A stretch of 64,000 nucleotides of DNA from Kiritimatiellia bacterium (GTDB lineage Bacteria; Verrucomicrobiota; Kiritimatiellia; CAIQIC01; Lenti-01), in the NCBI GenBank assembly GCA_017527155.1, contig JAFXQI010000086.1, forward strand, positions 1-64,000. Reading direction: 5' to 3'. Below are positions 8,895 to 16,986 of the stretch, piece by piece. The notes beneath the pieces are model-generated. The model did no database searches. It saw only the letters and a program-made list of their open reading frames with translations, and was not told the DNA's origin. How positions within the stretch are numbered: position 1 is the first letter of the stretch; every line of letters begins with the position of its first letter. Both the position numbers and the translations under genes were made by a program.

Positions 8895-8960
8895 GCGGAC
8901 GTGAAGAATCGCGTCCCACCCCGTGGAGTGCCCCCGGGAGGGTCGCGCTTCCGCGCGACC
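8895..8960. repeat. REP-like palindromic repeat, copy A
   Basis: Left arm GCGGACGTGAAGAATCGCGTCCCACCCC with right arm GGTCGCGCTTCCGCGCGACC, itself a 7-bp stem with a 6-base loop. It is a diverged member of the family also seen at 9252, 11906 and 23571. Confidence 0.6.
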
Positions 8961-9251
8961 ATGCGCTCGGAAAAGGGCCGCTTTCCCCCCACCCCGCTCC
9001 CTCTCCGGCAGCACGTTCCGGTCGCCTCGCCCAATTGCAAACCACCGCACACGGAGCCCTCGCAAGCCATTCGCCCCCCATCCCGGCGGCGAAGGCGCCG
9101 CCGCGACGCACGCGGGGTACGATCTGCCCTTTCGCAGGCTTGCTATCATCTTTTGCAAATACGGAAAATATTGATGTTTCTCCCTATTTTTCTCCATGGT
9201 CTCCCCCATGAAAATCAACCATGGGCGTGACTGTTTTTCCCGTGTCCCACA

Positions 9252-9312
9252 GCGGACGCGCAGAAGCGCGTCCCTCCCCGTGGAGAGCGCACCGGTCGCG
9301 CTTCCGGGCGAC
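9252..9312. repeat. REP-like palindromic repeat, copy B
   Basis: Begins GCGGACGCGCAGAAGCGCG and continues TCCCTCCCCGTGGAGAGCG to the complementary arm TCGCGCTTCCGGGCG. The first 38 bases match copy C (11906) with one difference. Confidence 0.7.
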
Positions 9313-9360
9313 GTTGTGGGAAGGGAACGGCTGGAAGCCACGGAAACCGGGGGCGCGGCC

Positions 9361-9924
9361 TCACCCGCCCGCCGGGGGGCTCATCTCGGCGATGAAGGGC
9401 AGGGTGCGGTACTGCTCGTCGTAGTCGAGGCCGTAGCCGACGACCCAGACGTCGGGGATGGAAAAGCCGAGGTAATCGACCTTCAGCGGCAGCACGTGCC
9501 GCGCCGGCTTGTCCAGCAGCACCGCCGTGCGCACCGAAAGCGGATTCCGCTGCCGGAACGACCGCACCAGGAAGTCCAGCGTGCAGCCCGAATCCAGGAT
9601 GTCCTCCACCACCAGCACGTGGCGGCCTTCCATGTTCTGGCGGGTGTCCATCATCAGCCGCACGTTCCCGCTCGTCTGCCCGCCCTGGTAGGACGCCACC
9701 GCGATGAAATCCACCACGTGCCGCCGCCGGAGCCTGCGCGCCAGGTCGGCCGTGAAGATGAACGCGCCCTTCAACACCCCCACCACCAGCAGGGGGCCCG
9801 CCGACTCCGGGCAGTCCGCGTCGATCCGCGCCGCCAGCTCCTCCACCCGCCGCCGGATCTCCTCCTCGCCGATCAACACCCGGCACAGGTCCGCCGGCAG
9901 CCGTTCCGATTCCCGTCCATCCAT
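9361..9924 (-). CDS. hpt: Hypoxanthine phosphoribosyltransferase
   Basis: Purine salvage enzyme that joins hypoxanthine (or guanine) to PRPP. The 187-residue protein has the type I PRTase signature LVVEDILDSGCTL, the strand VVGVLKGAFIFTADL and the late DVWVVGYGLDYDEQYR segment, all in HPRT order and spacing. Two in-frame ATGs occur, at 9930 and 9924. The GGAG ribosome-binding site is only 3 bases from the first but 9 from the second, so I prefer 9924. It lies 24 bases after the class II aldolase gene in the same direction, perhaps as the last gene of a nucleoside-salvage unit with mtnA. Confidence 0.92.
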   Translation of the reverse strand: MDGRESERLPADLCRVLIGEEEIRRRVEELAARIDADCPESAGPLLVVGVLKGAFIFTADLARRLRRRHVVDFIAVASYQGGQTSGNVRLMMDTRQNMEGRHVLVVEDILDSGCTLDFLVRSFRQRNPLSVRTAVLLDKPARHVLPLKVDYLGFSIPDVWVVGYGLDYDEQYRTLPFIAEMSPPAGG

Positions 9925-9947
9925 GGCCATCCGCTCCTTTCGGTCGT

Positions 9948-10616
9948 TCACAGCACGATGCCGTAGCGCGCGCGGGCGTCCTCGACGGCCTTGCGCTCGC
10001 CCTCGTCGAGAAGGTGCGCCTTCGGCCCCAGGCCGGTCAGGATCAGCATCTTCGCGTAGTATTCCAGCGTTTCCAGGCGGAAATAAGCCTGTTCCATCGA
10101 GGCGCCCCACGTCACCGCGCCGTGGTTGGCCAGCAGGACGGCGGCGTGCCCGCGCAGGAAGGGGACGATGCTCTCCGCCAGTCCCGCCGAGCCCGGCGGC
10201 GCGAAGGGTGCGCACGGGACGGTCCCCAAGTTCAGCACCGCCTCGCAGACGACCGGCCGGTCCATGTCCATCCGGGCGCACGCGAAGGCCGTCGAAAGCG
10301 GAGGATGCGCATGGACCACGGCGTTGACGTCGGGGCGGTTGCGGTAGACGGCCAGGTGCAGGTTGATTTCGGACGATATCCCGCGGTCGGGCCGCTGTTC
10401 CAGGATGTTGCCGCCGAGGTCCACCTTGACGAGGGTTTCTTCGTCCATGTAGCCCTTGGAGACGCCGGACGGCGTGACCCAGATGGCGCCGTCGGCGGTC
10501 CGGCAGCTGATGTTGCCGTCGTTCGCGGCGCAGTAGTCCTTGGCGTGCATGCGGCGGCCGGCTTCGAGGATGTTGGCCCTGGCCTCCGCGTCGCTGGGGA
10601 GCTTCGCGTCAAACAT
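9948..10616 (-). CDS. Class II aldolase (FucA/AraD family)
   Basis: A zinc aldolase/epimerase of 222 residues (from MFDAKLPS). It carries the family signatures: NDGNISCR near residue 33, the Zn ligands in VVHAHPPLS and the late ANHGAV. FucA, AraD and MtnB share this fold. The start at 10616 overlaps the end of mtnA by 8 bases, so the two are translationally coupled. In bacteria with an MtnA-aldolase pair, the aldolase cleaves 5-methylthioribulose-1-phosphate or 5-deoxyribulose-1-phosphate to DHAP plus an aldehyde (the DHAP shunt). That assignment is by context; an in-frame ATG further upstream would lie inside mtnA. Confidence 0.85.
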   Translation of the reverse strand: MFDAKLPSDAEARANILEAGRRMHAKDYCAANDGNISCRTADGAIWVTPSGVSKGYMDEETLVKVDLGGNILEQRPDRGISSEINLHLAVYRNRPDVNAVVHAHPPLSTAFACARMDMDRPVVCEAVLNLGTVPCAPFAPPGSAGLAESIVPFLRGHAAVLLANHGAVTWGASMEQAYFRLETLEYYAKMLILTGLGPKAHLLDEGERKAVEDARARYGIVL

Positions 10617-11730
10617 GGCGGCCCCCTTCCACGGCTTCCGCACGGGCGCGGAGCGTTGCATGCAACCGTTCCAGCGCCGGGCCGTAGGGCGGGCGGAGGA
10701 CGCCGTATTCCGTGATGATTCCCGAAACCAGGTCGGCGTCCGTGACGTCGAAGGCGGGGTTGTAGGTGCGGACGCCCTCCGGGGCCATGGGCTCCGAGTA
10801 CCACATCTCGCGGATTTCGCCGCCGGGCCGCTCCTCGATGCGGATGGCGCGGCCGTCGGGGATGGAGAAATCGATCGAGGAGGTCGGCACCGCGACGTAG
10901 AACGGAATCCCGTAGTGGTGCGCCAGGATGGCCACGCCCAGCGTGCCGATCTTGTTGGCGGCGTCCCCGTTGGCGGCGAGGCGGTCGCAGCCCGTGATGA
11001 CGGCCTGGATGCGGCCCTGCTTCATGACCGTGGCCGCCATGTTGTCGCAGATCAGCGTCACGTCGATGCCCGCCTGCCGCAGCTCGAAGGCCGTCAGCCG
11101 CGCCCCTTGCAGGAGCGGCCGCGTCTCGTCCGCGTACACCTTGAAGCCGTACCCCCTCTCGTGCCCCAGGTAGATCGGCGCCGTGGCCGTCCCGTAGCGG
11201 ACCGTCGCCAGCCGTCCGGCGTTGCAGTGGGTCAGGATGCCCTGGCCGGGCTCGAGCAGCGCCAGGCCGTGTTCGCCCAGCTTGCGGCAGACGGCGATGT
11301 CCCCGTCGCGGATCCGGAGCGCCTCGTCCTTCAAGGCGGCCGCGATCCCGGCCGCGCCCCGCCCCCGGCAGCGCTCCGCCCGCGCAAGCATCCGGTCCAG
11401 CGCCCATTGGAGATTGACCGCCGTCGGCCTGGCGCTGCCGATGACGCCGGCCTCCGCGCGCAGGGCCGACACGAAGGCATCTTCCGATGCGACCCCTTCC
11501 TCCAGCATCCGGTTCGCCCGCACGTACAGCCCAATGGCCGCGGCGACGCCGATGGCCGGCGCGCCGCGCACCTTCAGCAGATAGATGGCCTGGCGGATGT
11601 CCTCCAGCCCGTCCAGTTTGAGGAACACCGCACGGCCCGGCAGCCGGGTCTGGTCGAGGATGACCAGCTTCCGTCCGTCGCCGGAAAGGCCGACCGTGTC
11701 GAAATCGCCGTGTTCAACGTCCGTTTTCAT
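10609..11730 (-). CDS. mtnA: S-methyl-5-thioribose-1-phosphate isomerase MtnA
   Basis: Aldose-ketose isomerase of the methionine/5'-deoxynucleoside salvage pathway, 373 residues. The eIF2B-alpha-like fold is plain: VRGAPAIG (54-61), HCNAG with the catalytic Cys C169 and GCDRLAANGDAANKIGT with the catalytic Asp D249. The start at 11730 has GGAG 4-5 bases upstream; an ATG eight codons earlier has none. No mtnB, mtnC or mtnD follows; instead there is a class II aldolase, which suggests the shorter DHAP-shunt route. The same frame stays open far upstream on this strand, but that part is the antisense shadow of the kinase-like gene. Confidence 0.94.
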   Translation of the reverse strand: MKTDVEHGDFDTVGLSGDGRKLVILDQTRLPGRAVFLKLDGLEDIRQAIYLLKVRGAPAIGVAAAIGLYVRANRMLEEGVASEDAFVSALRAEAGVIGSARPTAVNLQWALDRMLARAERCRGRGAAGIAAALKDEALRIRDGDIAVCRKLGEHGLALLEPGQGILTHCNAGRLATVRYGTATAPIYLGHERGYGFKVYADETRPLLQGARLTAFELRQAGIDVTLICDNMAATVMKQGRIQAVITGCDRLAANGDAANKIGTLGVAILAHHYGIPFYVAVPTSSIDFSIPDGRAIRIEERPGGEIREMWYSEPMAPEGVRTYNPAFDVTDADLVSGIITEYGVLRPPYGPALERLHATLRARAEAVEGGRHV

Positions 11731-11905
11731 GTTTCTCCGCTTTTCCCCGGTCATGGGGGGATCCACCCTAGCCGAGTCCCCCGCCGGTGGGAAGCCAAAA
11801 CGCGGCGGCGCGGCAAGCCGTCGGGGCGGTACTTGGAATGTCGCCCCAAAGAGAGGATGGGGAAACAATGTGACCTCAATCCATTGTGTCGCACCTGCTT
11901 CCACA

Positions 11906-11965
11906 GCGGACGCGCAGAAGCGCGTCCCTCCCCGCGGAGAGCGGAACGGATCGCGCTTCCGCGCG
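11906..11965. repeat. REP-like palindromic repeat, copy C
   Basis: GCGGACGCGCAGAAGCGCG, then TCCCTCCCCGCGGAGAGCG, a short linker and the complementary arm GATCGCGCTTCCGCGCG. It is nearly identical to copy B over the first 38 bases. Confidence 0.7.
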
Positions 11966-12099
11966 CCCCCATCCCGGGCAGCCGCGGTCGCCCCGGCCGC
12001 CGCGTCTTTTCGCTTGAACGGGGGCGGGGGGGCGGGCAAATTGGGCGGCGCAATGCGGCGGCGGATGTAACCTTTCGCGGCGTTGCGGGAAAACAGGGC

Positions 12100-12116
12100 A
12101 GGCAAACGAGGTTTGC
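12100..12116 (+). promoter_or_regulatory. Leader hairpin before the kinase-like gene
   Basis: GGCAAAC-GAG-GTTTGCC forms a perfect 7-bp stem with a 3-base loop. It ends 22 bases before the ATG at 12139 and about 10 before the GAGGA ribosome-binding site. It could protect the mRNA or control its translation. Confidence 0.45.
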
Positions 12117-12138
12117 CACAACCCACAGAGGAAACACC

Positions 12139-14964
12139 ATGAGCGGACACAACGGATTCATCGCCATCGGCAACAACAACCAGCCGATCAACCCCATCAT
12201 CGCGAACAACGTCGGGGGCGCGCGGCCGCCCGCGAACCCCAATCCGCCGCCCGTCGTCCCCGGCGTCGGGGAACCGCCGCAGGGCGTGCAGGAACCGGCC
12301 GTGCCCGGCGAGATCGCCCGCCAGCTCGACGTGCTCCTCCTCCAGGCGGGCAAGGCGTCCGCGAAGGGCATCGACGCGGCGGCCCTCAAGACCCAGATCC
12401 GCGGCGTCGGCCTCCCCAAGGGCGAGGTCAAGGCGCTCAAGACGCTCATCGACAACGCCGCCAAGACCCTGGACGCGCTCGACAAGTTCACCGGGCGCGA
12501 CATCGCGGTCGCGACCGGACAGGACATCGCGGGGTACCACCAGTGGGACACCGAGCATCCGGCGGGCCGGGCCATACAGGCCGCCCTCGACGCCCAGGCG
12601 GCGCTTTCCGAGAAGATGCGTTCGCTCATCAACGCGCAGGGCGCCTCCCGCGAGGCGAAGGCCATCCTCGAAACGTCCGCGATGACCTGCGACCGCCGCG
12701 CGTGCGAGCTCGAAACGCTCGTGCTCCAGTTCGCCGAAGCCGTCGCGAAGATCCGCAACAAGGACATCGACACGCTCGACCCGGCGGTCCGCGCCCGCCT
12801 CGACACGAAGGTTTTCGCGCTGATGGGTGAGAAGGCCGCCACGATGCACGGCCACGCCGAGGCCCTCGACCACATGCGCGCGAAGCTCGCGCCGCTCGCG
12901 AAGCGGATCGACGATTTCGCGTCCAACCCCGACAAGAACATCGGCAGCCCCGCCTTCGCCGCCATGCGCCGGGAGTTCTCGGAGGCCAAGACCGCCCTCG
13001 CGACGCTGGCCCGCGACGGCTACCAGGCCGGCGACGGCCGCGTCCACCCCGACAGCGCCTTCCTGGACGCCGCGAAGGCCGTCCTCGACCAGGTCGAACA
13101 GCTCATGGCCGGCGCCCGCCAGCGCCTCGCCCAGGCCGCCCTCGACTCCTACATCGACAGCATCTTCGCCCCGCCGCCCAGCCTTTCGCTCCTCGCCCCG
13201 AAGTTCCGCCCGCTCCTGAAAATCCTCTACCCGCCGGCCGCGCGCCTCGTCCTGGCGAAGGGCGCCGTCCACGCGGCCGCCCGCGCCTACGCCAAGGCCC
13301 CCACCCCCGAAAACCTCGCCGCCCTCAAGGCCGCCATCGCCGACTACAACCAGAACCCGACCGCGGCCTCGGCCGAGGACATCGGGGACCACCTCGCCCA
13401 TGCCGCCGCGGGCTTCCTCCAGACCGACGACACCGTGCTGGCCACCCACATCCAGAAGAGAAAGGCGAAGCTCCCCGCGGACGAGCGCCGCGCCGTCACG
13501 CCGGAGCTTGTCAAGGAATTCAAGGCCGCCCTGGAGAAATACACCAAGGGCGAAGCCCCCGCCGCGGCCTTCTGCGCCTTCTACAAGCCCGGCAGCTTCT
13601 ACAAGACCCAGCTCGCCCACTTCGAAGACATGCGCAAGACCGTCGGGCGCATGGGCGACGACGACTTCCTCACCTCCAAGGTGTTCCTCGCCGCCTTCGA
13701 GGGCGAAGTCGCCCCCTCCACCCTCGTCGAGGTCCGCGTCCACGGCATGGAAGACGGCGACCTCGACCCCGCCACCGACCCCTCGAACGTCGAAAAGGCC
13801 CGCCCCCTCGGCAAGGGCCAGATGAACACCGTCACCGCCGTCATTCTCAAGAACGGCGACGTCCGCATCTTCAAGCCCGAGGCCCCCGGTCGCGACACCC
13901 TCGAACACGCCCCCTACGTCTTCGAAGGTTACGAGCGCAACCAGCAGATGGCGCAGCTCAACATGGCCACCCAGAAGACCGCCGAGGTCCTCGGCCTTGA
14001 GGACATCGTGGTCAAGACCTCCGTCGGCAAGCACGACGGCCAGTACGGCATCTTCATGACCCACGCCCCGGGCACCAACCTCCCCACCTTCGGCAACAAC
14101 CACAAGGTCGCCAAGGGTTCCCTCAACGCCTCCGGCGTCCAGACCCTCTCCACCGAAGACCACGCCAAGGTCCAGGGCCAGCTCCTGCGCAAATGCAACC
14201 GCCTCGACTGGCTCGACGTCATCACCGGGCAGGCCGACCGCCACAACGGCAACGTCCTCGTCGACGTCCGGCAGGACGGGCACGTCGACGTCACGGGCAT
14301 CGACAACGACACCTGCTACCCCGCCTTCCGCATCGGCCTGGACAAATACATCGCCGCCGGCAAGCACCTCGCGCGCTTCGAGCAACTGGTCGACGACGTC
14401 TCGAACCTCTACGGCCGCCACGCCGCGGACGCCAAGAAGCGCCTCCTCTCCGACCCGGGCGTTACCAAGAACGACGACGGCACCTACACCCTCGACTCCT
14501 CCAAATTCCAGTCGCCCGAACTCAACTACTGCCTGATGTACACCTTCGGCATCTACTCCAACCACGCCCCGACCTACATCGACCGCGACCTCTACGAGCG
14601 CCTCCAGACCCTCAAGGCCGGCCCGGCCCGCGACGCCTACCTCGCCGACCTGAAAAAACGCCTGTCCCCGGCCGCCTACGACGCCGCCGTCAAGCGGCTC
14701 GACGACGCCATCGCCCGCGCCGACGACCTCCGCGACCGCAACCGCGTCTACAGCGAAGCCGACTGGAACGACCGCGACAAACAAAAAACCTTCTACCACG
14801 ACCCCTCCGAGACGCCGCCCGCGCTGGATTTCAAGTACCGCACCATCCTGCAGCGCCGCCCCCGCCAATACCAGGAAATCCAGAAAGGCATCGTCCAGAT
14901 GACCCAAGGCAACTACCGCCGCAACGGCTTCGACCACTCCACCAAACGCGGCTGGTTCGACTGA
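12139..14964 (+). CDS. Large PI3/4-kinase-like protein, possible secreted effector
   Basis: The 941-residue protein has no signal peptide. Residues 1-50 are Asn/Pro-rich, and about 60-540 are mostly helical and Ala-rich. From about 545 a kinase-like domain follows: a nucleotide-loop segment PLGKGQMNTV (556-565), then NGDVRIFKPE with K579 (the F/I-F-K-P signature of PI4K-II and related kinases), the catalytic loop GQADRHNGN with D700 and N705, and the metal-binding GIDND with D722. These are the essential residues of the PI3/4-kinase/AFK/HipA-like superfamily. Such domains occur in effectors of intracellular bacteria as well as in protein kinases. A GAGGA site sets the start. The same frame is open far upstream as a shadow of mtnA. 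Real substrate unknown. Confidence 0.78.
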   Translation: MSGHNGFIAIGNNNQPINPIIANNVGGARPPANPNPPPVVPGVGEPPQGVQEPAVPGEIARQLDVLLLQAGKASAKGIDAAALKTQIRGVGLPKGEVKALKTLIDNAAKTLDALDKFTGRDIAVATGQDIAGYHQWDTEHPAGRAIQAALDAQAALSEKMRSLINAQGASREAKAILETSAMTCDRRACELETLVLQFAEAVAKIRNKDIDTLDPAVRARLDTKVFALMGEKAATMHGHAEALDHMRAKLAPLAKRIDDFASNPDKNIGSPAFAAMRREFSEAKTALATLARDGYQAGDGRVHPDSAFLDAAKAVLDQVEQLMAGARQRLAQAALDSYIDSIFAPPPSLSLLAPKFRPLLKILYPPAARLVLAKGAVHAAARAYAKAPTPENLAALKAAIADYNQNPTAASAEDIGDHLAHAAAGFLQTDDTVLATHIQKRKAKLPADERRAVTPELVKEFKAALEKYTKGEAPAAAFCAFYKPGSFYKTQLAHFEDMRKTVGRMGDDDFLTSKVFLAAFEGEVAPSTLVEVRVHGMEDGDLDPATDPSNVEKARPLGKGQMNTVTAVILKNGDVRIFKPEAPGRDTLEHAPYVFEGYERNQQMAQLNMATQKTAEVLGLEDIVVKTSVGKHDGQYGIFMTHAPGTNLPTFGNNHKVAKGSLNASGVQTLSTEDHAKVQGQLLRKCNRLDWLDVITGQADRHNGNVLVDVRQDGHVDVTGIDNDTCYPAFRIGLDKYIAAGKHLARFEQLVDDVSNLYGRHAADAKKRLLSDPGVTKNDDGTYTLDSSKFQSPELNYCLMYTFGIYSNHAPTYIDRDLYERLQTLKAGPARDAYLADLKKRLSPAAYDAAVKRLDDAIARADDLRDRNRVYSEADWNDRDKQKTFYHDPSETPPALDFKYRTILQRRPRQYQEIQKGIVQMTQGNYRRNGFDHSTKRGWFD

Positions 14965-15130
14965 CCCGCCCCCCTACCCCACGAGCGACGCCCTTCCCGC
15001 CAAGGCCGCGGCCCTCGACCGGCTCATGACCGCCATCCAGGCCACCGCCCACGACGCCCTGGGCAGCATCTGCCCGTAGAACCGCGCACGGCGCGAATCC
15101 CCGGGCATGTGGATTCCGGCAGGCCGGCTT

Positions 15131-15150
15131 TCGATTGCAAGCGACTGCAA
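15131..15150. repeat. CGATTGCA-family short repeat
   Basis: TCGATTGCAAGCGACTGCAA, a diverged member of the TCGATTGCAGTCGA units that flank the gene at 16152-16913. It lies just after the stop of the methyltransferase gene on the minus strand. Confidence 0.5.
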
Positions 15151-15167
15151 CCGCCCCGCCCGCCCGC

Positions 15168-15830
15168 CTACGAGAAATGCCGGCTCGTGAACTCGGCCAG
15201 ACGCCGCCCGTTGGCGGCGCCGGGCTTGCGTCCGGCGTCCCGGGGGCGGACCAGGAAGCCCCAGGACATGGGCTGGCAGAAGGCGGCCGCGTACACCAGC
15301 GGCCACCAGCGGACGTGGTGCCCCATGCACGGGGCCATCTGCACGGCGTGGGTGCCGAGGTCGGACCGGGTTACGAAGCGCCACGCGATGTCCCGGAAAA
15401 ACGCCACCGAATGGTCGTACCACCAGCTCTTCTGCGCGTTCACGATCCACGAGCCGTTGTTCGGCAGGGAAATCCACACCGTGCTGCCAAGGTCCGCGAC
15501 GGCATGTGCGAGCGCGTTCATCGCCTCGTAGTGGTAGTTGACGTGTTCGAGGACTTCCATCGCCAGGATGACTTCCGGGCGGTAGGCGTCGATGATGCCG
15601 CGCAGGGCCTCCACGGATCCGGGCCGGTTGAGGTCCACGATGTCGTCCACGCCGGGCTTTTGCTGGTAATCGACAACACGGTATTCCCGCGCCCCCGCCC
15701 GGATGCGCCGGTACCGCTTCGTGAAGGCATCCTCTTCCCTGGTTTCCGGCATCAGCGCCCCGCCGATGTCCAGCACCCGCGCGCCTTCCGCCAATTCCCT
15801 TGCCACTTCCAACCGATCCACAACCAGCAT
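15168..15830 (-). CDS. Class I SAM-dependent methyltransferase
   Basis: A 220-residue protein with the Rossmann SAM motif RVLDIGGALMP (residues 18-28) and the acidic post-strand-4 block EVILAMEVLEHVNYHYEAM, as in ubiE/Methyltransf_11-type enzymes. The C-terminal half is Trp-rich (SWWYDHS, RWWPLVYAAAF) without recognised motif. A likely role in modifying a lipid, sugar or small molecule cannot be narrowed down. It is a single gene, with no operon partner within 200 bases. Confidence 0.8.
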   Translation of the reverse strand: MLVVDRLEVARELAEGARVLDIGGALMPETREEDAFTKRYRRIRAGAREYRVVDYQQKPGVDDIVDLNRPGSVEALRGIIDAYRPEVILAMEVLEHVNYHYEAMNALAHAVADLGSTVWISLPNNGSWIVNAQKSWWYDHSVAFFRDIAWRFVTRSDLGTHAVQMAPCMGHHVRWWPLVYAAAFCQPMSWGFLVRPRDAGRKPGAANGRRLAEFTSRHFS

Positions 15831-16151
15831 GGTTTGCTCCTTTCCCTGTGGGCGTTCCGCTACCGGGCCTGAGGGCCCCTGCCGTTACGCCGAAGAAGTT
15901 ATAGTGGCTCCGATCAATGTCAAGGCCGTCGGTGATTTTCCTCGCGCTCTTCACCTGCTGGGGGCGGCCTCGCTGAAAGATTGTTGTGCGTTGGTTGGGC
16001 CGACCCTGTCCAGTTTCCGCTGAAGTATGGGGAACAACCATCGATTGCAGTCGAAGGCTATCGATTGCAATGGACTGCAATCGAAAACGACGCCAAAGAA
16101 CTCCCGTTCTTTTTACTTGATGCCGGCAGCGGCGGCTGGCATTGTCGCGGC
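15831..16151. other. 321-bp gap between divergent genes, with CGATTGCA palindromes
   Basis: The gap between the methyltransferase start (15830, minus) and the ATG at 16152 carries the repeat units at 16041-16084 and nothing else identifiable. It has no ribosome-binding site other than for the flanking genes. Confidence 0.55.
16041..16084. repeat. CGATTGCA palindromes left of the four-helix-bundle gene
   Basis: TCGATTGCAGTCGA (16041-16054) is followed 6 bases later by a 24-base segment with TCGATTGCA at its left and TGCAATCGA at its right end (16061-16084), a hairpin. The same units occur right after the gene (16917-16962). Confidence 0.65.
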
Positions 16152-16913
16152 ATGAACCCTAACAAAAACACTCCGCTTCCCATTCTCCTCCCCTCCACCG
16201 GCTACAAGCGCCTCGACGCCTACATCCTCGCGAATCTCGTGCAGTTGGAAACGCTGGCGTTCTGCCGCCAGCACCTCCCCCACTCCATCGATCCGTGCGG
16301 GCGGCAGTTCGACCAGATGACGCAGGCGGCCCGCTCCGGCGTCAAGAACATCACCGAGGGGTGCGAGAGGGTTGCCACCTCCGCGCAGACCGCCCTCAAA
16401 CTGCTGGATGTCGCGAAGGCGTCGCTTTGCGAATTGCGGGATGATTTTCTCACGTTCCTCGTGGACCGCGGGGTGCCGCCCTGGCGGGCGGATTCGGCGG
16501 AGGCCAAGGCCGTGTTCGCCGTGCGCCTCGATCCGGCGGCCTACGGGAGCGACATCAACCATGATTTCGCGGTGCACCTGCTTGCACAGAGAGGGAAGTT
16601 CGCCCCGTTCTTCGCCGACGGCAACCCGGAGAAGGCCGCCAACGTCCTCCTCATCCTCCTCACGCGGACTCTCGCGACGCTCGAGCGGTTGCTCCATCGT
16701 GTCGCGGACGATTTCACACGCAACGGGGGCGCCACGGAACGGATGACCGCGGCGCGGGTTGCGTACCGGCGCAGCCAAGGCGGCCCCCCGGTCCCCGAAG
16801 ATGCACCGGCGTGCCCCGAGTGCGGCGCACCCATGCGGTTGCGGCACGGGCCGTACGGGGAGTTCTGGGGGTGCAGTGCGCACCCGACGTGCAAGGGGCG
16901 GCGGCCGGTCTGA
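16152..16913 (+). CDS. Four-helix-bundle suffix-domain protein with C-terminal zinc ribbon
   Basis: The 253-residue protein matches the four helix bundle family (S23/Avd-like): YKRLDAYILANLVQLETLAFC, then DQMTQAARSGVKNITEGC, which is the family's helix 2 signature. It continues with the helical suffix segment and ends in a topoisomerase-type zinc ribbon CPECGAPMRLRHGPYGEFWGCSAHPTC. The biochemical role of the family is unresolved; relatives are encoded inside rRNA intervening sequences or beside diversity-generating retroelements. Start at 16152, because an upstream in-frame ATG lies among the palindromes. Palindromic repeats directly flank both ends, suggesting a small mobile or repeat-associated unit. 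Confidence 0.8.
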   Translation: MNPNKNTPLPILLPSTGYKRLDAYILANLVQLETLAFCRQHLPHSIDPCGRQFDQMTQAARSGVKNITEGCERVATSAQTALKLLDVAKASLCELRDDFLTFLVDRGVPPWRADSAEAKAVFAVRLDPAAYGSDINHDFAVHLLAQRGKFAPFFADGNPEKAANVLLILLTRTLATLERLLHRVADDFTRNGGATERMTAARVAYRRSQGGPPVPEDAPACPECGAPMRLRHGPYGEFWGCSAHPTCKGRRPV

Positions 16914-16916
16914 AAA

Positions 16917-16962
16917 TTCGACTGCAATCGATTGCACTCGACTGCTCTCGATTGCAGTCGAA
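16917..16962. repeat. Perfect 15-bp inverted repeat right of the four-helix-bundle gene
   Basis: TTCGACTGCAATCGA (16917-16931) and its exact complement TCGATTGCAGTCGAA (16948-16962) enclose 16 bases. It begins 4 bases after the stop codon and lies between two convergent genes, so it could also end transcription in both directions although it has no T run. Confidence 0.7.
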
Positions 16963-16986
16963 TAGGGCGGCCGTCAGGCCGCCCCC

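Larger units (their letters stand above)
8764..9360. other. Non-coding 597-bp gap with two REP-like palindromes
   Basis: The gap between the DRTGG gene (start at 8763) and the end of the HPRT gene holds no convincing gene. It contains repeat copies at 8895-8960 and 9252-9312. At 9151 there is an AT-rich segment TTTTGCAAATACGGAAAATA that resembles the leader of the gene at 63410. Several open frames here are GC-driven and lack any protein-family signal. Confidence 0.6.
11731..12138. other. Non-coding 408-bp divergent gap (mtnA / kinase-like gene)
   Basis: The gap holds REP-like copy C at 11906-11965, a G/C-rich spacer and a leader hairpin at 12100-12116. No protein-like reading frame is visible. 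Confidence 0.6.

Noticed and set aside
9196-9966. Plus-strand frame of 256 codons over hpt
   Set aside because: Antisense shadow of the HPRT gene although it starts after an AT-rich leader-like stretch.
10609-14937. Giant open frame on the minus strand (1442 codons)
   Set aside because: Only its 3' end is mtnA. The rest is an antisense shadow of the kinase-like gene, produced by high GC; it is low-complexity in Val/Ala/Gly/Glu and has no family signal.
14981-15079. Coding-like tail after the kinase-like gene (DALPAKAAALDRLMTAIQ...)
   Set aside because: It is an open frame with protein-like composition but without start or ribosome-binding site, about 33 codons; could be a remnant, not reported as a gene.
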